Shown here: positions 1-4,730 of the stretch, one piece after another
Numbering within the stretch: position 1 is the first letter of the stretch
Layout: each line of letters opens with the position of its first letter
NCBI GenBank assembly: GCA_016867675.1
Contig: VGIZ01000036.1
Span: forward strand, 1 to 6,531
Source of the DNA: Candidatus Aenigmatarchaeota archaeon
Lineage (GTDB): Archaea > Aenigmatarchaeota > Aenigmatarchaeia > QMZP01
Reading direction: 5' to 3'
Length of the DNA stretch: 6,531 nucleotides
The notes under the pieces: generated by a model
Seen by the model: only the letters and a program-made list of their open reading frames with translations
Databases searched by the model: none
Told to the model about the DNA's origin: nothing
Made by a program: the position numbers and the translations under genes

Positions 1-527
1 TCTCGCTGAGCCTGAGTTATGCAAGGAACAGGAGGACAACAGCCCATTACCTGAAACGGGGGATGAAGATTTTCTGTTACGGCCTCGCCATCACAGCCAT
101 CACACTCGCCGCATTCCCGCAGAGCGCGATATGGTTCGGCGTGCTGCACTGCATCGGCGTGTCAATCATATTGGCAATCCCGCTGCTGCAATACAGGAGG
201 CTGAACCTCCTTCTGGGTCTGGCATTCATCATCGCAGGCTCATGCCTGGCTGCCTTCACGTTCGGCTTCCCGTGGCTACTCTGGCTGGGCTTCCAGCCCG
301 CGGCCTTCTACACATTTGACTACGTGCCGCTGCTGCCGTGGTTCGGCGTGGTGCTGGTCGGGCTGTTTCTGGGGAAGGTTCTCTGTGCAAACAGAAAGCA
401 AAAGCAAAGGAAGCAGCTGCCATACACAGGGCAGCTCTGCTGGCTTGGCAGGCATTCGCTGCTCATCTACCTGATACACCAGCCCATTCTGGTCGGGCTT
501 CTCTTGTTCGCTTTTGGCGGCATGTGA
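1..527 (+). CDS. DUF1624 / heparan-alpha-glucosaminide N-acetyltransferase-like membrane protein, 3' part (5'-truncated)
   Basis: The reading frame is open from base 3 with no stop before the first ATG at 63. The residues before that ATG (SLSLSYARNRR..., then YLKRG) look like the family's normal internal sequence, so the gene starts outside the window and 63 is not its start. The visible 174 residues are strongly hydrophobic, with about five membrane segments. Recognisable blocks are WFGVLHCIG (the family's GVLH-x-IG), DYVPLLPWFGVVLVG and LGRHSLLIYLIHQP near the C-terminus. These match the DUF1624 catalytic family related to heparan-alpha-glucosaminide N-acetyltransferase. In that family membrane histidines are implicated in acyl transfer; His49 of the visible part is the candidate. 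Prokaryotic members mostly have no known substrate, so the reaction here is inferred only as a membrane acyltransferase. The next gene starts 79 bases downstream with its own promoter. Confidence 0.82.
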   Translation, partial: SLSLSYARNRRTTAHYLKRGMKIFCYGLAITAITLAAFPQSAIWFGVLHCIGVSIILAIPLLQYRRLNLLLGLAFIIAGSCLAAFTFGFPWLLWLGFQPAAFYTFDYVPLLPWFGVVLVGLFLGKVLCANRKQKQRKQLPYTGQLCWLGRHSLLIYLIHQPILVGLLLFAFGGM

Positions 528-576
528 TATCTTGTTTCTTAACGAGCAGGCACTGCACTTAACCAAAGGCAAAGCC

Positions 577-584
577 GTTTTTAA
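577..584 (+). promoter_or_regulatory. Archaeal TATA box for RNase Z (leaderless)
   Basis: GTTTTTAA lies 23-30 bases upstream of the ATG at 607, the spacing expected between box A and a transcription start. There is no Shine-Dalgarno-like sequence in the bases just before that ATG. Together these predict a leaderless mRNA that begins at or next to the start codon, and they support 607 over the in-frame upstream ATG at 514. Confidence 0.6.
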
Positions 585-606
585 CCAGCCAAGCCAATCT
601 TATAGC

Positions 607-1509
607 ATGTTTGAAGTAGTCTTCCTCGGGACAGGCAGCGGAATCCCGTCCAGGCGCAGGAATCACGCGGCAATCTGGATAAGGCACGAGGGCGACTGCA
701 TGCTCTGGGACTGCGGCGAGGGCACACAGCGCCAGCTCCTGCAGGCAGGCCTGAACTTCATGAAGATAGACCGCATCTTTATCACGCACTGGCACGCGGA
801 CCACTGGGCAGGGCTGATAAGCCTGATACAGACCATGAACCTTGAGAAGAGGAGGAAGCCGCTCTGCATCTACGCGCCCGAGGCGGGAAGGTTTGTCGGC
901 GACCTGCTGGACATGGACTACTGGGGCCCGCGCTTCAGGATTGTGCCTGTTGACGTGCCTTCTGAGGGCAAGGAGATAACCAAGCTGTGGGAGACCGAGA
1001 ACTTCGTCGTCAGCTCCACGCCTGTCAAGCACACCGTGCCTGCCGTTGCCTATTCGGTCAGGGAGAAGGACAGGTGGAACGTTGACCTGGAGAAGGGCAA
1101 GAAGTTCGGGCTCAAGCAGGGGCCGCTGGTCGGCAAGCTGAAGGAGCAGGGCAAGGTCACGCTCAAGGGCGTGGAGATAAAGCTGCACGACGTCGGCATC
1201 CTGAAGAGGGGCGCGAAGGTCGCCTATTCCGGCGACACCAAGCCCTGCGCCACGCTGCTCGCGCTGGCAAAGGACGCGGACCTGCTCATTCACGACGCCA
1301 CATTTGCCGAGGAGGATGAGAGCAAGATGCACACAGGCGCGACCGATGCCGCCGAGGTGGCCAAGCAGGCGAGCGTAAAGCTCCTCGCGCTCACGCACTT
1401 CTCGCGCCGCTACCTTGACATGAAGCCCATAGAGAAGGAGGCGAAGGCAGTCTTCCCGAACACGAAAATCGCCGAGGATTTTCTCAAGCTGGAAGTGAGG
1501 GCGGAGTGA
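607..1509 (+). CDS. rnz: Ribonuclease Z (tRNA 3'-processing endonuclease)
   Basis: A 300-residue protein of the zinc-dependent beta-lactamase-fold RNase Z family, which cuts the 3' trailer from tRNA precursors. The N-terminus FLGTGSGIPSRRRNHAAIW and the DCGEGTQRQL block (35-44) are classic for RNase Z. The metal-binding motif HWHADH spans 61-66 (H61, H63, D65, H66). Further ligands are H142 (KHTVP), D210 (SGDT) and H264 (THFS), with H242 as the extra catalytic-site His. All ligands are present, so the enzyme should be active. Length is normal for the short (RNase Z-S) form. The frame stays open up to an ATG at 514, but that overlaps the preceding gene and adds 31 residues outside the family. 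The TATA spacing and family N-terminus both point to 607. Archaeal tRNA genes usually lack an encoded CCA, making this enzyme essential for them. Confidence 0.95.
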   Translation: MFEVVFLGTGSGIPSRRRNHAAIWIRHEGDCMLWDCGEGTQRQLLQAGLNFMKIDRIFITHWHADHWAGLISLIQTMNLEKRRKPLCIYAPEAGRFVGDLLDMDYWGPRFRIVPVDVPSEGKEITKLWETENFVVSSTPVKHTVPAVAYSVREKDRWNVDLEKGKKFGLKQGPLVGKLKEQGKVTLKGVEIKLHDVGILKRGAKVAYSGDTKPCATLLALAKDADLLIHDATFAEEDESKMHTGATDAAEVAKQASVKLLALTHFSRRYLDMKPIEKEAKAVFPNTKIAEDFLKLEVRAE

Positions 1510-1515
1510 CAGCTG

Positions 1516-1544
1516 TTTATAAGATTTTGCAAAATCTTTATATA
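1516..1544 (+). promoter_or_regulatory. Promoter with 18-bp palindrome upstream of the zinc-ribbon gene
   Basis: TTTATATA at 1537-1544 is a near-consensus archaeal box A. It predicts transcription from about 1566-1570 and a leader of some 25 bases before the ATG at 1593. A second TATA-like element, TTTATAAG, lies at 1516-1523. Between them AAGATTTTGCAAAATCTT (1521-1538) is a perfect palindrome that overlaps the edge of both boxes. A binding dimer here would be expected to block TBP/TFB, so an operator is a reasonable inference. Alternatively the palindrome folds as a weak hairpin just after the RNase Z stop (1507-1509) and helps end that transcript. Confidence 0.5.
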
Positions 1545-1592
1545 TTAGGTAATTTTAGTATGAAGCAGTGATAATTTGCTGATGGTGTTACC

Positions 1593-1853
1593 ATGGGAAT
1601 GTTTTCATTCGTGACAAACAGGACGCTGCCGGACAAGGCGGGCAAGGAGGACGCCGGCCACGTCAAGGCGTTCGTAAAGACTGGAAGCACGACGCTGGAG
1701 GGCGAATACACCTGCCCTGACTGCGGGAGTTCAGGGAAGATAAACCAGGCATTCAGGAGGCCGCTGGTGATAAAGTGCGGCGGCTGCGGCGAGTCGCTGA
1801 GGCTGCCGAGGCTCAAGGACTCCATAAAGGCTGAGAAGAGGAAGGGGCTCTGA
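1593..1853 (+). CDS. Small zinc-ribbon protein of unknown function
   Basis: An 86-residue protein. The C-terminal half carries a four-cysteine zinc ribbon: C41-P-D-C44 and C62-G-G-C65, 17 residues apart, followed by a basic tail (LKDSIKAEKRKG). The first 35 residues are charged and low in hydrophobics, with no signal peptide or membrane segment, so the protein is cytosolic. Zinc ribbons of this shape occur in RNA-polymerase, ribosomal and nucleic-acid-binding proteins. The lysine/arginine-rich tail fits a nucleic-acid or ribosome partner, but that is inference and I do not recognise the family. The start is set by a near-consensus TATA box at 1537-1544 and a weak GGTG (1584-1587) ahead of the ATG; no better start lies upstream. 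Codon use (AGG, ATA, GC-rich third positions) matches its neighbours, which supports a real coding gene. Confidence 0.75.
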   Translation: MGMFSFVTNRTLPDKAGKEDAGHVKAFVKTGSTTLEGEYTCPDCGSSGKINQAFRRPLVIKCGGCGESLRLPRLKDSIKAEKRKGL

Positions 1854-1864
1854 AAACCCTAGAG

Positions 1865-1879
1865 CAAAAGACGCTTTTG
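1865..1879 (+). terminator. Hairpin after the zinc-ribbon gene
   Basis: CAAAAG-ACG-CTTTTG forms a 6-bp stem with a 3-base loop, 12 bases after the stop codon. The descending arm supplies a short T run (1875-1878), so it may aid transcription termination. The stem is short and AT-rich, so the call is tentative. Confidence 0.3.
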
Positions 1880-2086
1880 TTGCGAGTGCGTGTCCGCTGA
1901 GGACAACCAGCTTTCTACGGCTTTGCAGAATGATGGCGCTTTGCATGTTCAGGACAAAACCTAAGCATTCTGCGCATGTGCATCCGCGCAAAGATTATCG
2001 GGCTTGGGCAGGGGAGAGAGGGACGTATTTTTTCCGCAGCGCCGATTCCGCCGGCTGTCCCCAAGCTGTTTTCATGAGGACGAAAA
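1880..2086. other. Gene-poor stretch with possible RNA structure
   Basis: I find no credible protein gene on either strand: the open frames are short and match nothing I recognise. What the stretch holds is structure. GTCC-GCTGA-GGAC forms a small hairpin at about 1892-1904. GCAGAATG (1925-1932) is perfectly complementary to CATTCTGC (1966-1973) across a 33-base loop. GGGAC (2020-2024) can pair with GTCCC (2057-2061), with a smaller GCCG/CGGC stem inside. A run of six T lies at 2028-2033. CTTTGCA occurs twice, at 1921 and 1939. This could be a small RNA gene or a degraded gene. I see no clear promoter and no consensus C/D or tRNA motifs. Confidence 0.25.
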
Positions 2087-2096
2087 CCATATTTAC
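2083..2096 (+). promoter_or_regulatory. BRE plus TATA box for the tadC transcript
   Basis: CCATATTTAC (2087-2096) is preceded by an A-rich BRE-like stretch (CGAAAA, 2081-2086). The centre of the box is about 26 bases upstream of the ATG at 2118. This places the predicted transcription start on the first codon of the 18-codon ORF, not near the tadC start 53 bases further on. Confidence 0.45.
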
Positions 2097-2117
2097 TAAG
2101 GGAAACAATATTAGCAT

Positions 2118-2174
2118 ATGAGACTGAAGGCTCTGCCTGAAGGACATGAGAGATACAGGAGGATGCTCTCATGA
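2118..2174 (+). CDS. 18-codon leader ORF overlapping the tadC start
   Basis: ATG at 2118 opens an 18-codon frame (MRLKALPEGHERYRRMLS) ending in TGA at 2172-2174. A TAG at 2112-2114 closes the frame upstream, so this is not the tail of a longer gene. Its stop overlaps the tadC start in an ATGA arrangement, which usually indicates translational coupling. The tadC Shine-Dalgarno GGAGG (2158-2162) lies inside its coding sequence, as part of two consecutive AGG Arg codons. The promoter spacing predicts that its mRNA is leaderless. The peptide is basic, with no membrane segment. Its first residues (MRLK..LP) loosely echo TadC's own start (MKLKPSLP), which may be chance. It may be a regulatory leader, a true small protein, or a fortuitous frame. 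Confidence 0.4.
   Translation: MRLKALPEGHERYRRMLS
2158..2162 (+). promoter_or_regulatory. Shine-Dalgarno for tadC
   Basis: GGAGG sits 8 bases before the ATG at 2171 and matches the complement of the archaeal 16S 3' end. It decides the tadC start. It also lies within the upstream small ORF, so ribosomes translating that ORF would pass over it. Confidence 0.65.
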
Positions 2175-3049
2175 AACTAAAGCCTTCCCTGCCCTCGGTC
2201 AGGCTGCAGTTCAGGTATGTTTACGAGATAATCCCTGTCATAGTGGGCTCTGTCATACTGCTGCTTAACTTCTACTTCGTCCAGCCAATCCTGCCCGCCA
2301 TAACGCCCATGATAAACGTGGTCGGCGCGCTGATAGCAGTTGTCCCGCCGACGCTGTTCTTCTACTCGCGCTACAAGGCCGGGAAGCAGATAGAGCAGCA
2401 GTTCATATTCTTCATAGAGGACCTGACCCAGAGCATCAACTCAGGCATGACGCTGCCCATGTCGCTGAAATACTGCTCAAAGAGGAACTACTTCTCGCTG
2501 TCGCCCTACGTCAATGAGCTGGCTGCGCAGGTGGACTGGGGCATACCATTCAGGAAGGCGCTGACAACCTTCGCGAAGAACACCAGATCCAAGCCCATCC
2601 ACAGGGCTGTCACCACAATCATACAGACCTACAACATGGGCGGGAAGGTTTCAGACACCCTGAGCGCTGTGGGCAAGTCCCTTGTAGAGATAGGCAAGAT
2701 AAAGGAGGAGCGGACAGCCTCAGTCCACTCGCAGATAGTCACGTCCTACCTGCTCTACTTCGTCTTCATATTCATCCTCATCATACTGCAGACCTTCCTC
2801 ATCCCTGCGCTCAGCATGCCTGAGATTCCCGGCGTGGCGATAAGCGCGCCCTCCGCAACCCAGACAGGGCAGGCCTATTCATCCGGTTTCATCAACTTCA
2901 TCATAGTGCAGGGCTTCTTCGCAGGGCTTGTCACGGGCAAGATGGCCGAGGGCTCCATAGTCGCGGGGTTCAAGCACTCCATACTGCTCATCACGACAGG
3001 CTACACGCTTTTCAGCTTCACGTCGCAGTTCCAAGTGAAATTATTTTGA
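2171..3049 (+). CDS. tadC: TadC/FlaJ-like type II secretion F-domain membrane protein (pilus assembly platform)
   Basis: A 292-residue integral membrane protein of the T2SS-F / TadC / archaellum FlaJ superfamily. These proteins are the inner-membrane platform on which a GspE/TadA-type ATPase acts to add pilins to a filament. After a short basic N-terminus come two membrane helices (about 20-38 and 45-65). The cytoplasmic T2SSF domain (about 75-183) follows, with IEDLTQSINSGMTLPMSL at its start and YNMGGKVSDTLSAVGKSL, the family's G-G-x-hydrophobic turn, near its end. Three further helices lie at about 187-212, 240-258 and 266-287. The length fits TadC and is well below full FlaJ (about 500 or more). 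Two pilin genes lie directly downstream, which supports a role in a type IV-like pilus. No ATPase or prepilin peptidase gene is in the window. Archaellum use is less likely without archaellins and other fla genes. Confidence 0.85.
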   Translation: MKLKPSLPSVRLQFRYVYEIIPVIVGSVILLLNFYFVQPILPAITPMINVVGALIAVVPPTLFFYSRYKAGKQIEQQFIFFIEDLTQSINSGMTLPMSLKYCSKRNYFSLSPYVNELAAQVDWGIPFRKALTTFAKNTRSKPIHRAVTTIIQTYNMGGKVSDTLSAVGKSLVEIGKIKEERTASVHSQIVTSYLLYFVFIFILIILQTFLIPALSMPEIPGVAISAPSATQTGQAYSSGFINFIIVQGFFAGLVTGKMAEGSIVAGFKHSILLITTGYTLFSFTSQFQVKLF

Positions 3050-3068
3050 AGGTCATTATCGGAGGTTA

Positions 3069-3077
3069 TTTTATATA
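3069..3077 (+). promoter_or_regulatory. TATA box for the first pilin gene
   Basis: TTTTATATA is a near-consensus box A whose centre is about 27-30 bases upstream of the ATG at 3105. It predicts a leader of only a few bases or none. The pilin can therefore be transcribed independently of tadC, fitting the high pilin demand of filament assembly. Confidence 0.6.
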
Positions 3078-3104
3078 CGAAGCAGGTGCAATATAGAATA
3101 TAAG

Positions 3105-3611
3105 ATGATGCTGATGGGCGGGAAAAAGGGCGTTTCTCCAGTGATAGCCACCATACTGCTCATAGCCGTGGCCATATCCGTGGGCATCATGGTGACGACC
3201 TGGATAACGCACTGGGTGGTCACGCAGACCAGCTCGCAGTCCATAGCATGCGCCATAAACACCAACTATGTCATTGATACCGCAGAGTTCAACAAGAGCA
3301 CGGCATTGAACAGCACGCTCCTGCTCAAGGTCACAAACAGGGGCTCTGAGGGGCTTTATGGATTCGGCGTGGTGCTTGACAACGGGACAACCATAATGAT
3401 GCTGAATTCCACCAGCAGCCTCATCAGCCAGGGCGGCATAAGTTCTGGAAACAAGCTTGGAAGGGAGCAGCCGGTTTACGTGGCGGTAAACCTCACTAAC
3501 ACAACAGCCGGTCACACGCGCCTAGGCTGCACGCTGACCGAGGTGAAGGTCACGAACGACGCATGCCCCGCGGTGTCGGCCAGAACAACAACCATAACAA
3601 AGAACTGCTGA
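3105..3611 (+). CDS. Archaeal type IV pilin (class III signal peptide), six N-glycosylation sequons
   Basis: A 168-residue protein with the archaeal pilin N-terminus: a short basic leader (GGKKG), then VSPVIATILLIAVAISVGIMV, the hydrophobic helix that both anchors and polymerises pilins. Prepilin peptidase should cut after G9, leaving V10. The conserved SPVIAT block matches the archaeal Pilin_N (DUF1628-type) family. The rest (about 45-168) is a soluble beta-rich head rich in Thr, Ser and Asn. It holds six N-x-S/T sequons (N63, N69, N93, N101, N129, N132), suggesting AglB-type glycosylation outside the cell. Four cysteines (C49, C142, C154, C168) could form two disulfides. Start candidates are the ATGs at 3105, 3108 and 3114; TATA spacing favours 3105, though all give the same mature protein. 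It probably serves with the TadC-like platform just upstream. Whether it is the major or a minor pilin cannot be told. Confidence 0.88.
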   Translation: MMLMGGKKGVSPVIATILLIAVAISVGIMVTTWITHWVVTQTSSQSIACAINTNYVIDTAEFNKSTALNSTLLLKVTNRGSEGLYGFGVVLDNGTTIMMLNSTSSLISQGGISSGNKLGREQPVYVAVNLTNTTAGHTRLGCTLTEVKVTNDACPAVSARTTTITKNC

Positions 3612-3619
3612 TTTATAAG
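3612..3619 (+). promoter_or_regulatory. TATA box for the second pilin gene
   Basis: TTTATAAG begins directly after the stop of the first pilin gene and predicts a transcription start near 3642, giving a leader of about 8 bases before the ATG at 3650. AGAAGG just before the ATG is only a weak, too-close Shine-Dalgarno. Confidence 0.55.
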
Positions 3620-3649
3620 AAGGCGCGGATAAAAGATAAGTGAGAAGGT

Positions 3650-4117
3650 ATGAAAAGGTTGAAGGGCATATCACCGCTGGTTGCGACGATAATGCTTATA
3701 GCGTTCACGCTTATCATAGCAGGCATAATATCCGCCTTCGTGGTCAATTTCACGAACACCCAGCAGATGCAGATAAAGACCTGCACAGAGGCCAAGGTGC
3801 TGCTGCAGCGCGCGGCTTACGATTCGGTGTCAAAGAACCTCACCCTGACCATCTACAACTACGGCAGGGTGGACCTCAGGTTTGAAACGCTGCTTTCATA
3901 CTCGAACACAACAGAACATCCCGGCGGCTTGGTGAAGCCCAACAGGACAGTTGATGTGGCGGCTGGCAGGATATCCGTATTCGACGTCGTTGATGTGACC
4001 AATGACCTGGACACTGTTACCATAAGGTCAACCCGCTGCGACAGCCCCTGCTACGAGTGCCCAGGCGCCCAGGACTTCCTGAGATACACTGACATAAAGG
4101 GTCTCGGCTACACCTAG
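3650..4117 (+). CDS. Archaeal type IV pilin, second paralogue with Cys-rich C-terminus
   Basis: A 155-residue protein with a basic leader (MKRLKG), then ISPLVATIMLIAFTLIIAGI, the archaeal class III prepilin signal and assembly helix. Cleavage is expected after G6. The mature head (about 35-155) contains four N-glycosylation sequons (N33, N63, N86, N98). Its cysteines are C45 plus a clustered C130-x3-C134-x2-C137 near the C-terminus, which could be disulfide-bonded or bind a metal. The head is not obviously alike to that of the first pilin beyond composition and the NLTLTIYNYG/TLLLKVTNRG strand. They are therefore distinct paralogues and not a recent duplication; two-component filaments or major/minor pairs are common in archaea. 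The gene lies 38 bases after the first pilin with its own TATA box and follows tadC in the same direction. Confidence 0.86.
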   Translation: MKRLKGISPLVATIMLIAFTLIIAGIISAFVVNFTNTQQMQIKTCTEAKVLLQRAAYDSVSKNLTLTIYNYGRVDLRFETLLSYSNTTEHPGGLVKPNRTVDVAAGRISVFDVVDVTNDLDTVTIRSTRCDSPCYECPGAQDFLRYTDIKGLGYT

Positions 4118-4228
4118 TTCTTAAGTAAGGGATACAATTATTTTTACTCCGAGGAAGGCGAAAGCTGAAACCTCCGCTTGACCAAATTCAGCAAAGGAGT
4201 CCGCAAACAAGAGTGAGGCGAAATAATT
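4118..4228 (+). promoter_or_regulatory. Structured leader/intergenic region before pth2
   Basis: An AT-rich element (AATTATTTTTA, about 4136-4146) is the best box A and would put transcription near 4165. Around it is a nested set of complementary segments: ACTCC (4146-4150) with GGAGT (4196-4200), GAGG (4151-4154) with CCTC (4171-4174), and a small GGC-GAAA-GCT tetraloop stem (about 4157-4166). GAGG near 4214 is a weak ribosome-binding candidate for the ATG at 4229. The inner helices straddle the predicted start, so either the start is further upstream or the structure is fortuitous. Confidence 0.3.
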
Positions 4229-4570
4229 ATGTTTAAGCAGGTCATAGCCGTGCGCGCAGACCTCAAGCTGGGCAAGGGCAAGCTTGCGGCGCAGGTCGCG
4301 CATGCCTCGCTTGGCGCCTACCGCTACGCAGGAGGCGAGGCGAAGTTCGCATGGGAGCATGACGGCGAGAAGAAGGTCGTGGTCAAGGCCAGGGACGCCG
4401 GAGAGCTCGCCAGGCTGGAGAAAAAGGCCAGGTCGCTCGGCATACCCTGTGCGCTGATAACCGACGCAGGCAGGACGCAGGTGGAGGCAGGCACGATGAC
4501 CGCTATCGGCCTCGGGCCTGCTGACGAAAAGGCGCTGGACAGCATTGCAGGCCACCTGAAGCTTATGTGA
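4229..4570 (+). CDS. pth2: Peptidyl-tRNA hydrolase, Pth2 type
   Basis: A 113-residue cytosolic enzyme that hydrolyses the ester bond of peptidyl-tRNAs dropped from stalled ribosomes, recycling the tRNA. The sequence is a full-length match to the archaeal/eukaryotic Pth2 fold: KQVIAVRADLKLGKGKLAAQVAHAS at the N-terminus with conserved K18, Q22 and H25. Near the end come the D79-A-G-R-T-Q block and the T-x-T-A-I-G-L-G-P segment (about 89-97). The central EKKVVVKA strand and the helix after it are also typical. Length is normal (about 115-120), and the ATG at 4229 gives the expected N-terminus. Codon use matches the neighbouring housekeeping genes. The position between a pilin gene and prefoldin carries little functional meaning, though Pth2 and prefoldin both serve translation-linked quality control. 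Confidence 0.95.
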   Translation: MFKQVIAVRADLKLGKGKLAAQVAHASLGAYRYAGGEAKFAWEHDGEKKVVVKARDAGELARLEKKARSLGIPCALITDAGRTQVEAGTMTAIGLGPADEKALDSIAGHLKLM

Positions 4571-4609
4571 GAACTGAGGTTCTCACAGCTATGCTGCTGA
4601 TGCAGCATA
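4567..4609 (+). terminator. Two tandem 8-bp hairpins after pth2
   Basis: GTGAGAAC-TGAG-GTTCTCAC (4567-4586) and TATGCTGC-TGAT-GCAGCATA (4590-4609) are both perfect 8-bp stems with 4-base TGAR/TGAT loops, three bases apart. The first overlaps the pth2 stop codon. No T run follows directly, so they may protect the 3' end of the mRNA or mark processing as well as terminate. Confidence 0.45.
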
Positions 4610-4616
4610 TGATGTG

Positions 4617-4630
4617 ATATTAATATAAAT
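4617..4630 (+). promoter_or_regulatory. AT-rich TATA region for prefoldin alpha
   Basis: ATATTAATATAAAT is the only strong box A-like stretch before the prefoldin gene. It predicts a transcription start near 4650 and an untranslated leader of about 80 bases, unlike the leaderless genes elsewhere in the window. Confidence 0.45.
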
Positions 4631-4635
4631 TAAAC

Positions 4636-4710
4636 CACCGCATTAGACAAGAAGGTAACACCGCATTGAACAAGGGAATCAAGCGGTTCGTTGGTCAAGC
4701 GGTCTCGGTA
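4636..4710 (+). repeat. Imperfect tandem repeats in the prefoldin leader
   Basis: Two 23-base units begin with CACCGCATT at 4636 and 4659 and share 16 of 23 positions; nearly all differences are A/G changes. They are followed by two 16-base units starting with TCAAGCGGT at 4679 and 4695. A third CACCGCATT lies far away at 5522. The repeats fill the gap between the TATA region and the prefoldin start. Confidence 0.55.
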
Positions 4711-4730
4711 CTAAGGACAAAGCGAAGGGT

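Noticed and set aside
63..65. ATG at 63 as start of the first gene
   Set aside because: The frame is open to the window edge and the upstream residues read as normal family sequence, so the gene is truncated by the window and not started here.
514..606. In-frame upstream extension of RNase Z from an ATG at 514
   Set aside because: It overlaps the end of the DUF1624 gene, adds 31 residues with no family match, and lies upstream of the box A that fits the start at 607.
559..1398. Long open frame antisense to RNase Z
   Set aside because: Arg/Leu-rich composition is typical of the shadow of a GC-rich gene. The plus-strand frame has full RNase Z motifs.
1921..1960. C/D box guide RNA (ATGATGG at 1930, CTGA at 1898)
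   Set aside because: Box order and spacing do not match C-D'-C'-D, and no second consensus box pair is present.
3061..3066. GGAGGT as a Shine-Dalgarno for a gene after tadC
   Set aside because: No start codon lies at a usable distance. The next ATG is 39 bases on, beyond a TATA box that better explains the pilin start.
4679..4725. tRNA-like sequence (GGTCAAGCGGTCTCGG resembles a D-arm)
   Set aside because: No anticodon stem, no GGTTCGAATCC T-arm and no acceptor pairing follow before the prefoldin start. The resemblance comes from the tandem TCAAGCGGT units.
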